From assembly GCA_028819835.1 (NCBI GenBank), contig JAPPKR010000066.1:1-12897 (forward strand): a stretch of 12,897 bases of DNA, given 5' to 3'. The stretch is from a bacterium. Lineage in GTDB: Bacteria > Actinomycetota > Acidimicrobiia > UBA5794 > ZC4RG35. The notes beneath the pieces were generated by a model that made no database searches, was not told the DNA's origin, and saw only the letters and a program-made list of their open reading frames with translations. How positions within the stretch are numbered: the stretch's first letter is position 1; each line of letters starts with the position of its first letter. Shown here one piece after another: positions 7,711 to 12,897 of this stretch. Made by a program: the position numbers and the translations under genes.

Positions 7711-8612
7711 TGTTCTTCTCCTTCGTGATGGATGACCATGGTCCCTATCCCCTCGGGGGTGAACATCTCCAGCAGGAGAGCGTGCTGGATTCGACCGTCC
7801 AGGACATGCGCCTGGGAGACGCCGCCCTTCATGGCTTCCACCACCGCCCGCAACTTGGGAAGCATCCCTCCCCGGAACCGGTCGACCATCATCACCAACT
7901 CCGGCAGGGTCATCTTGGAGATGAGCGTGGAGGCGTCGGCGGGATTGCGATACACCCCCTCCACATTCGTGAGGAACACCAACTTCTGCGCTCCCAGAGC
8001 GGCGGCTAGGGCGCCCGCCACGGTATCGGCGTTCAGGTTGTAGACCTCGCCGTCCAAACCCAGGCCCAACGGCGCCACCACCGGCGTCATCCCGCCATCC
8101 ACCAGGAATTCAATCAGAGCCGGATTCACCTCGACCAGATCGCCAACCCTTCCGAGGCGGCTGTCCAGGCGGCGACAGCGGAACAGGCCTGCATCCACGC
8201 CGGTCAAGCCCACCGCCCTGGCGCCACTGGTCTCCAGAAGGCGGGCGATCTCCCCGTTGACCTCTCCGCCCAACACCCTCCGCACCAACTCCATGGTGCG
8301 GGAATTGGTCACTCTCAGCCCGTCCACCCAGGTGGGCGCGATCCCCTCCCTCTTCATAGCTGCGGTGATCTGTGGCCCGCCTCCGTGAACCACCACCATC
8401 TTTATCCCCACCTGGGAGAGAAGAGCCACGTCCTTGGCGAAAGACTGGGCGAAAATCGGGTCATCCATCGCCGAGCCGCCGTACTTCACCACCACGACGG
8501 TCCCCGAGAATCGACGGATGTAGGGCAAGGCTTCCATGAGGATGGCCGCCTTCCCCATCGAAGAGGCGATGCGAGGCTTGAGGCGGGTAGGGGGACTGTG
8601 GCCGGTTGTCAT
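7707..8612 (-). CDS. argB: Acetylglutamate kinase
   Basis: Phosphorylates N-acetylglutamate with ATP, the usual control point of the cyclic arginine pathway. The 301-aa protein belongs to the amino-acid kinase fold: VVVVKYGGSAM (39-49) and VVVHGGGPQI (73-82) form the phosphate-binding glycine loops, VDGLRVT (96-102) carries the acetylglutamate-binding Arg, and FLTNVEGV (213-220) lies in the nucleotide half. An N-terminal extension of about 25 residues before the first strand and the C-terminal LEMFTPEGIGTMV (281-293) are features of arginine-inhibited kinases, so feedback inhibition is likely (inference). The ATG at 8612 overlaps the argJ stop (ATGA) and GGGGAG lies 5 nt upstream, which fixes this start. 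Confidence 0.96.
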   Translation of the reverse strand: MTTGHSPPTRLKPRIASSMGKAAILMEALPYIRRFSGTVVVVKYGGSAMDDPIFAQSFAKDVALLSQVGIKMVVVHGGGPQITAAMKREGIAPTWVDGLRVTNSRTMELVRRVLGGEVNGEIARLLETSGARAVGLTGVDAGLFRCRRLDSRLGRVGDLVEVNPALIEFLVDGGMTPVVAPLGLGLDGEVYNLNADTVAGALAAALGAQKLVFLTNVEGVYRNPADASTLISKMTLPELVMMVDRFRGGMLPKLRAVVEAMKGGVSQAHVLDGRIQHALLLEMFTPEGIGTMVIHHEGEEQ

Positions 8613-9775
8613 GACGGCTCCCCGTTGAAGATGACGTATCCGGGGGTGAGGTCGCTGGTGAGAATCCGGGCGGTTCCCGGCCCATCCCCAACCGCCACGT
8701 CGACCTCGAAGTCTCCCGCCAAAAGCGGCTCGACCGCGGACAGATCCACGCCGGTGTGGGTCCCTCCCCTCGCCACCGGCGTTCCCTGGTAGGTGATGTC
8801 TATCCGGGAGGCGTCCAGGGGCTCGCCACAGGCGCCGAGGGCGGCCACCAGCCGTCCCCAGTTGGGGTCTCCCCCGTAAAAGGAACAGCGCACCAGGTCG
8901 GAGTCGGCTATCGCCATCCCCATCCGACGAGCGGAGCCGTCATCGGGGGCGCCGCTCACCCGGATGGTCACCACGCGAGTGCAGTCCTCTGCGTCCGCCA
9001 CGATGTCACGGGCCAGCTGCGCGCACACCTTTCGTACCCCTTCTGTCAACTCCTCCGAAGACGGTTCGATCCCCGAACGGCCGGAAGCCATGAGAATCAC
9101 CGTGTCGTTGGTGGATTCGCATCCATCGATGTTGATGCTGTTGAAGGTCTCCTCCACCGCCTCGGAGAGCACCGCCCTCAGCCGTTGGGCCGAAGAAACG
9201 GCGTCGGTGGTGATCACCGCAAGCATGGTGGCCATGCTGGGGCGGATCATCGCCGCCCCTTTGGCCATGCCTCCGACCCGGAATCCCCCGGGACCGGACA
9301 CCGCCGCCTCCTTGATGAAGGTGTCGGTAGTCATGAGCCCGGCCGCGGCCTCCCGTCCCGCCGATGGGCTTGAAGCCGCCCGGGCGACGAGAAGCTGCAT
9401 GGCGGGAAGGATCTTGTCCATGGGCAACTGGGGACCGATCGGCCCGGTGGAGCAGACCAGCACCTGGGTAACTTCGCACCCTACCTCCCCGGCGACCGCG
9501 GCGGCCATGTCGTAGGCGGCCCGGTCGCCGAGAACCCCGGTGGCTGCGTTGGCGCAACCGGAGTTGAGCGTCACGCCCCGGATCGCTCCCCCCGAGACCT
9601 CCATGTGACGACGGGAGAGTCGCACCGGTGCGGCGGCCGCGCCGTTCTGGGTGAATACCGCCGCGGCCGGCACCGGCTCTTCGGCGACAACCACGCTCAG
9701 GTCCGGAGCGCCGGAGGGCTTGATCCCCGCCGCCGCGCCCGACGCCTGAAATCCCCTGGGGAAGGTGACGCTCAT
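8609..9775 (-). CDS. argJ: Bifunctional ornithine acetyltransferase / N-acetylglutamate synthase
   Basis: Transfers the acetyl group from N-acetylornithine to glutamate, closing the acetyl cycle; many ArgJ proteins also use acetyl-CoA to make acetylglutamate. The length, 388 aa, is normal. KGAAMIRPSMATMLAV (172-187) is the self-cleavage region: the proenzyme is cut before Thr183, which becomes the nucleophile of the beta chain. STGPIG (109-114) fits the oxyanion-hole region, and NSINIDGCESTNDT (212-225) and the GGDPNWGR segment (301-308) are further ArgJ signatures. The frame is open far upstream within argC, but the ATG at 9775 overlaps the argC stop (ATGA) and starts a typical ArgJ N-terminus. 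Presence of ArgJ explains the lack of argE here. Confidence 0.96.
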   Translation of the reverse strand: MSVTFPRGFQASGAAAGIKPSGAPDLSVVVAEEPVPAAAVFTQNGAAAAPVRLSRRHMEVSGGAIRGVTLNSGCANAATGVLGDRAAYDMAAAVAGEVGCEVTQVLVCSTGPIGPQLPMDKILPAMQLLVARAASSPSAGREAAAGLMTTDTFIKEAAVSGPGGFRVGGMAKGAAMIRPSMATMLAVITTDAVSSAQRLRAVLSEAVEETFNSINIDGCESTNDTVILMASGRSGIEPSSEELTEGVRKVCAQLARDIVADAEDCTRVVTIRVSGAPDDGSARRMGMAIADSDLVRCSFYGGDPNWGRLVAALGACGEPLDASRIDITYQGTPVARGGTHTGVDLSAVEPLLAGDFEVDVAVGDGPGTARILTSDLTPGYVIFNGEPS

Positions 9776-10794
9776 GGCATCCACCCGGTGGTGTCCAGGC
9801 CGGTTGCCTCCTCCAAGCCGAATACCAGGTTGGCGGCCTGGACGGCCTGCCCGGCGGCCCCCTTCAAGAGATTGTCCAGGGCAGCCTGGGCGATGACCAT
9901 CCCGGTGTGGGAATCGAAGAAGGCCGTGACCAACGCGCGGTTTGATCCCGCAACCCATCGTGTCTGGGGGGGACGATCGACAACGTCCACCAACCGACGG
10001 CCCTCGTAGGCCTTTCCGAGCATTCCCAAAAGGTCCTCCCGGTCTCCCGGAGGATCGGCGGCAGGCATGGTCACCGTGGCCAGCAGTCCCCGCTGGATGG
10101 GAAGCAGATGGGGAGTGAACGTGACCCGGGTGGAAACCCCGGCCATCTTCATGCCCATCTCGATCTCGGGCCGGTGTCGGTGGGCCGCAACCTTGTAGGC
10201 CTGTGCTCCTTCCGCCACCTGTCCGAACATCAAGTCTGATCGGACTGACCTGCCCGCCCCCGAGATGCCTGACAGGCAGTCGGCCACCACCGGGCCCGAG
10301 GTCAACCCGCCCGCCAGCAGCGGGACGGATGCAAGCATCACGGCGGTCGGATAACAGCCCGGCAGGGCGACCCTCCGGGCCCCTTCCAAGCTGAAAAACT
10401 CCGGCAGGCCATACCGCCACTCGCCGAGGCGCTCGGGAGCCGGATGGGGAGCGCCATAGGCATTCTCATAGCGCTCCTGTGTGTCGAACCGGTAGTCAGA
10501 CCCCAGGTCGAACACGGCTGTGCCTCTCTCCGCCAACTCGTGCCCCAACTCATAGGACGCCCCGTGGGGCAGGGCCAGGAACGCCGCATCCACCGAGGGA
10601 ATGTTCTCGACAGTCGTGGAGGACAGCCGCCGATCGCCCTCGGAGAGGTGAGGATGCACCTCTCCCAGCGGGGCGCCGGCCCGGCTGTGGGCGCCCATCC
10701 ACACCAGGTCGAAGGCCGGGTGGGCATCCAGCAGTCGGATCAACTCCCCACCGGCATACCCGGAGGCGCCGATCACCGCCGCCGTCAGTGTCAT
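9772..10794 (-). CDS. argC: N-acetyl-gamma-glutamyl-phosphate reductase
   Basis: NADPH-dependent reduction of acetylglutamyl phosphate to the semialdehyde, 340 aa, typical length. The dinucleotide-binding loop is GASGYAGGEL (9-18), LALPHG is at 73-78, and the catalytic cysteine is Cys147 in LPGCYPTAV (144-152). A HRHRPEIE segment near the middle supplies the usual His/Glu residues. It is the first gene of the arg operon, 62 bp from the preceding peptidase stop. The ATG at 10794 has only a weak AGAG about 11 nt upstream, unlike the strong sites of argB, argD, argR and argG, and a 7-codon upstream ORF ends across it. Regulation should be by ArgR at the promoter just upstream. Confidence 0.96.
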   Translation of the reverse strand: MTLTAAVIGASGYAGGELIRLLDAHPAFDLVWMGAHSRAGAPLGEVHPHLSEGDRRLSSTTVENIPSVDAAFLALPHGASYELGHELAERGTAVFDLGSDYRFDTQERYENAYGAPHPAPERLGEWRYGLPEFFSLEGARRVALPGCYPTAVMLASVPLLAGGLTSGPVVADCLSGISGAGRSVRSDLMFGQVAEGAQAYKVAAHRHRPEIEMGMKMAGVSTRVTFTPHLLPIQRGLLATVTMPAADPPGDREDLLGMLGKAYEGRRLVDVVDRPPQTRWVAGSNRALVTAFFDSHTGMVIAQAALDNLLKGAAGQAVQAANLVFGLEEATGLDTTGWMP

Positions 10795-10814
10795 TTGAAG
10801 TCAGTCTCTTGCAT
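10791..10814 (-). CDS. Possible 7-codon leader ORF overlapping the argC start
   Basis: ATG at 10814 opens a frame MQETDFK that stops at TGA overlapping the argC ATG (ATGA), in a different frame from argC. With the -10 box ending at 10822, transcription would start about 10815-10814, so this ORF could be translated leaderlessly from the 5' end of the mRNA and hand ribosomes to argC, whose own ribosome site is poor. It holds no arginine codon, so classical arginine attenuation is not suggested. Such a short ORF may also be chance. Confidence 0.3.
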   Translation of the reverse strand: MQETDFK

Positions 10815-10821
10815 CGGGACA

Positions 10822-10850
10822 ACTATATACGAATATGCGCATATTCCCAA
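10822..10850 (-). promoter_or_regulatory. Promoter of the arginine operon
   Basis: On the minus strand, TTGGGA (10850-10845) and TATAGT (10827-10822) are spaced by 17 nt, a good sigma-70-type layout. The predicted start is near 10815-10814, giving a leader of only about 20 nt before argC. The -35 matches the strong TTG part of the consensus and the -10 matches TATAAT at five of six bases. The stretch is strikingly AT-rich for this window. Being buried in an ArgR-type palindrome supports a regulated promoter. Confidence 0.7.
10831..10846. promoter_or_regulatory. Perfect 16-bp palindrome, candidate ArgR operator (ARG box)
   Basis: GAATATGCGCATATTC is its own reverse complement. It overlaps the end of the -35 hexamer and fills most of the spacer, stopping 3 nt before the -10, so a bound repressor would block RNA polymerase. 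ArgR boxes are AT-rich imperfect palindromes of about 18 bp with GAAT/ATTC- or TGCAT-like arms, and both kinds of element can be seen here. A lone TTGCAT at 10809-10814, downstream on the minus strand, may be part of a second half-site. argR lies in the same operon. Confidence 0.65.
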
Positions 10851-10856
10851 AGCCGG

Positions 10857-12596
10857 TTACGGGCTCAGGGCATTCTCCTCGTGCCCGAGCGGATACAGGT
10901 CTCGTTCAGGCATGGGGGGCGGCAACGGATCGTAGAGCCAGGATTCCACGAGTTCCCGCGCCGGGGCGCCCCTGGTTTCCTCCACCAGCGACAGGAACTC
11001 GGCGGTGGTTGCGTTTCCGTAGCGATGGGTGTCGTGCCAGGTCCTGAGCAGCGCGAAGAAAGACGCGTCGCCCAGGTAGTCGCGGAGAGCGACCAGGGTC
11101 AGCGCTCCCCTTCCATACACCGAATAGTTGAAGAGGTCGTCGGCGGGAGGCAGGCCGGGGGGATAGAACTGGCGGACCGCCATGGCTGTCGCCCTCTCGA
11201 TGGCGTCGGTGGTGTCGCCCGACAGGAAGAACTCCCCGGAGAACAGCCGGTAATTGTTGGCCACCTCCCGGTCGTAGTCGATCACCCCCAGGATTTCCTC
11301 CGTCCAGAGCCACTCCGACAGGGTGGCGGGGCCCTCGTTGAGCCAGATGTCGCTCCAGTCCGCCACCGACAACGAGTTGCCGAACCACTGATGGGCGAGT
11401 TCGTGCACCACGACCGTCTCCTGCACCGTGGAGAGATCGTAGGTGGGGAGGGTCTGGTGCTCCAGGGCCAGTGGCAATCCGGCGTCAACCACCATGGCGC
11501 CCAGGGATTCGAATGGATAGGGCCCGAATAGTTCGGACAGGAATTCAAGCATGTGATGCTGGTCGGTGAAGGGGTCGAGCAACTCGGTGTCCAGGTCCTC
11601 GGGATACCAGGTGGTGATCTCCAGGCCCAGGGGGTCGGGCTCGGAACGGGACGCAAACTGCCCGATGCCGAGGGGGATCAGGTAGGGGGCCACGGGGTGT
11701 TCCAGCGACCACCGGAAGACTGTGTACTGCTCCTCCTCCCTCACCTCCTCCAGGGTTCCACCCGAAACAACCGTCCACCCCACGGGGACCCCCACCTCGA
11801 CGGTTACCAGCGCCTTGTCCAAGGGATGGTCATTGAAAGGCGCCAAGGCGGCAGAGCCGTCCGGCTCGTTCATCATGAAGAAGATCTCCTCATCAGTGGA
11901 CCAGCGACCGCCGGAGGTGAACCCCTGAATGGCCCGGGCCGGCCAGGAGGCCACGGCCCCCTGGTAGGAGACGACCACCGTCATCCGCTCTCCCTCGCCG
12001 AGCGCCTGGGATGGCACGACGATCAACTCTTCGGAGACTTGCTCGTAGTCCGCCGGTGCGCTGTTGACTGTCACCGCCTCGGTCTCCATACCGAAGAAGT
12101 CCAGGCTGAACAGGTCGAGATCGGCGGTGGTCACGGCCGCGATGGTGGATGATCCCGAAAGCAGGCCCGTCTCCGGGTCGAAGCGGAACTCGATCAGGTA
12201 GCTCTCCACGTCATAACCGGAGGCGCCGAGGGTCGGGTACAGGCTGTCGCCGATCCCCTCCCTTCCCAACGCCTGCAGACGCTCCCACAGAGTGGGCTCC
12301 GGCGGAATGGTGGTGGTGGTAGTAGTTGTGGTGGTGGGCGGTGCCGTCGTGGTGGGCGGGGCTGTGGTGGTGGTGGTCGGTGGGCCGGCTGTTGTTGTGG
12401 GAGTGGTGGTGGGCGGTGCCGTCGTGGTGGGCGGGGCTGTGGTGGTGACGGCGCCGGTTGTTGAAGTGGTGACGGTGGGGGTCTCGCCATCGACCCGGGC
12501 CGCGGTGTCCGGAGGGGCGACTGCAGGGCCGTCATCGCAGGAGGCGATAAACACCAAGCCTCCCAGCAACGCCGCGACCGCGATCAGTCTCTTCAT
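10857..12596 (-). CDS. M1-family zinc metallopeptidase, predicted lipoprotein
   Basis: Predicted secreted aminopeptidase, 579 aa, anchored to the outer face of the membrane. MKRLIAVAALLGGLVFIASC is a lipoprotein signal with lipobox IASC and lipidated Cys20. A low-complexity Thr/Pro linker (about 40-101) would hold the enzyme away from the membrane. The M1 fold follows: NDHPLDKA (255-262), the zinc site HELAHQWFGN (398-407) with His398, Glu399 and His402, the third ligand Glu421 in NEG exactly 18 residues after the second His, and a candidate catalytic Tyr494 in VYGRGAL. The usual GxMEN substrate loop appears as LALEHQT (376-382). The frame extends to an ATG at 12644, but 12596 begins the signal peptide and overlaps the preceding stop by 4 bp. 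There is no ribosome site before it, so translation is probably coupled to the tRNA enzyme gene. Confidence 0.9.
   Translation of the reverse strand: MKRLIAVAALLGGLVFIASCDDGPAVAPPDTAARVDGETPTVTTSTTGAVTTTAPPTTTAPPTTTPTTTAGPPTTTTTAPPTTTAPPTTTTTTTTTIPPEPTLWERLQALGREGIGDSLYPTLGASGYDVESYLIEFRFDPETGLLSGSSTIAAVTTADLDLFSLDFFGMETEAVTVNSAPADYEQVSEELIVVPSQALGEGERMTVVVSYQGAVASWPARAIQGFTSGGRWSTDEEIFFMMNEPDGSAALAPFNDHPLDKALVTVEVGVPVGWTVVSGGTLEEVREEEQYTVFRWSLEHPVAPYLIPLGIGQFASRSEPDPLGLEITTWYPEDLDTELLDPFTDQHHMLEFLSELFGPYPFESLGAMVVDAGLPLALEHQTLPTYDLSTVQETVVVHELAHQWFGNSLSVADWSDIWLNEGPATLSEWLWTEEILGVIDYDREVANNYRLFSGEFFLSGDTTDAIERATAMAVRQFYPPGLPPADDLFNYSVYGRGALTLVALRDYLGDASFFALLRTWHDTHRYGNATTAEFLSLVEETRGAPARELVESWLYDPLPPPMPERDLYPLGHEENALSP
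12293..12479 (-). repeat. Low-complexity Thr/Pro codons with a 45-bp direct duplication
   Basis: This stretch encodes the linker (about residues 40-101) of the M1 lipoprotein, nearly all Thr, Pro and Ala codons. Bases 12328-12372 and 12403-12447 are identical over 45 bp and are offset by 75 bp, i.e. 25 codons, so the reading frame is kept. The pattern suggests growth by in-frame slippage or unequal exchange, and linker length may vary between relatives. Confidence 0.85.
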
Positions 12597-12897
12597 GCCG
12601 GAGGAGGAGGGCCCGGGTCTTCCCATCCCTGGTCTATCGCCCACTCACGGGCGATCACCAGCGCCTCGTGGTCTGAATAGGGGCCTTCCTCTATGCGCTT
12701 CTCCAGGAGGACCTGCATGATCTCACCCACCTTCGGACCCGGGGAAATCCCCAGGTAGGACATGATCCGGTAACCGTTGACCGGCGGCCGGAGACGCTCC
12801 AGGTCCTCCTTCTCCCTGAGTTCGGCGATACGCTGCTCCAGCTGATCGATCCGACTCTGGATAGCGGCGGCTCGTCGCCGGTTGACGGTGGTCACGT
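12593..12897 (-). CDS. CCA tRNA nucleotidyltransferase, C-terminal fragment
   Basis: The last 101 or so residues of a protein entering from the right edge. The segment VTTVNRRRA, then an amphipathic RIDQLEQRIAELREKEDL helix, RPPVNGYRIMSYLGISPGP, and LLEKRIEEGP follows the C-terminal pattern of actinobacterial CCA-adding enzymes (D-x-T-T-x-N, R-I-x-x-L, R-P-x-x-x-G-x-x-I-M, P-G-P-x-V-G). This enzyme builds or repairs the CCA end of tRNA; the catalytic head domain lies outside the window. The GTG at 12895 is an internal valine codon, not the start: the conserved D-[VC]-T-T motif spans it and the frame continues to the edge. The gene ends PGPPPPA, and its TGA overlaps the peptidase start (ATGA). 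Confidence 0.85.
   Translation of the reverse strand, partial: VTTVNRRRAAAIQSRIDQLEQRIAELREKEDLERLRPPVNGYRIMSYLGISPGPKVGEIMQVLLEKRIEEGPYSDHEALVIAREWAIDQGWEDPGPPPPA

Noticed and set aside
8609..10420. A 603-codon minus-strand frame that contains argJ with a long N-terminal extension
   Set aside because: The first 215 codons overlap argC in another frame and are Gly/Pro/Arg-rich without any family pattern; the ATG at 9775 with its ATGA overlap is the right argJ start.
10795..10856. Terminator for the peptidase gene formed by the palindrome at 10831-10846
   Set aside because: The palindrome has no loop and no T-tract after it; its position within the promoter fits an operator better.
12597..12644. 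Longer M1 peptidase starting at ATG 12644
   Set aside because: It would place 16 Gly/Pro/Ser residues before a perfect lipoprotein signal peptide, and the shorter start makes the usual 4-bp overlap.

Overview
This is a high-GC bacterial window in which every convincing gene lies on the minus strand, so transcription runs from the right edge to the left. The order argC-argJ-argB-argD-argR-argG-argH, the many GTG/TTG starts and 4-bp start/stop overlaps, and a CCA-adding enzyme tail of actinobacterial type point to an actinobacterium. The Thr/Pro linker of the lipoprotein and the unusually large amino-acid permeases would fit an Acidimicrobiia-like lineage, but that finer placement is a guess.

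Right end (12897 to 10857): the C-terminal tail of a CCA tRNA nucleotidyltransferase overlaps by 4 bp the start of an M1-family zinc metallopeptidase. The peptidase is a predicted lipoprotein with a long Thr/Pro linker.

Middle (10850 to 3468): a compact arginine biosynthesis operon. A 62-bp gap holds a promoter with a perfect 16-bp palindrome between its -35 and -10 boxes, the expected place for an ArgR operator. Then follow argC, argJ, argB, argD, argR, argG and argH, mostly joined by ATGA/GTGA overlaps. ArgJ recycles the acetyl group, ArgB, ArgC and ArgD carry the acetylated intermediates, and ArgG and ArgH turn citrulline into arginine. argF (ornithine carbamoyltransferase), which in many actinobacteria sits between argD and argR, is absent. 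ArgR is made from the operon it probably represses.

Left end (3467 to 1): a 122-bp spacer with a candidate promoter, two direct repeats and an ARG-box-like sequence precedes two PAAT-family (AapQ/AapM-like) amino-acid ABC permeases. Both appear much longer than usual, with added membrane segments. The first 20 codons of the ATP-binding subunit follow and run off the left edge. No substrate-binding protein gene is in the window.

The region is mainly primary metabolism. The points most worth a second look are the regulatory architecture of the two spacers, a possible leaderless 7-codon ORF coupled to argC, and the enlarged permease pair. I see no mobile element, CRISPR array, rRNA or tRNA gene, and no stretch above 300 bases without a gene.
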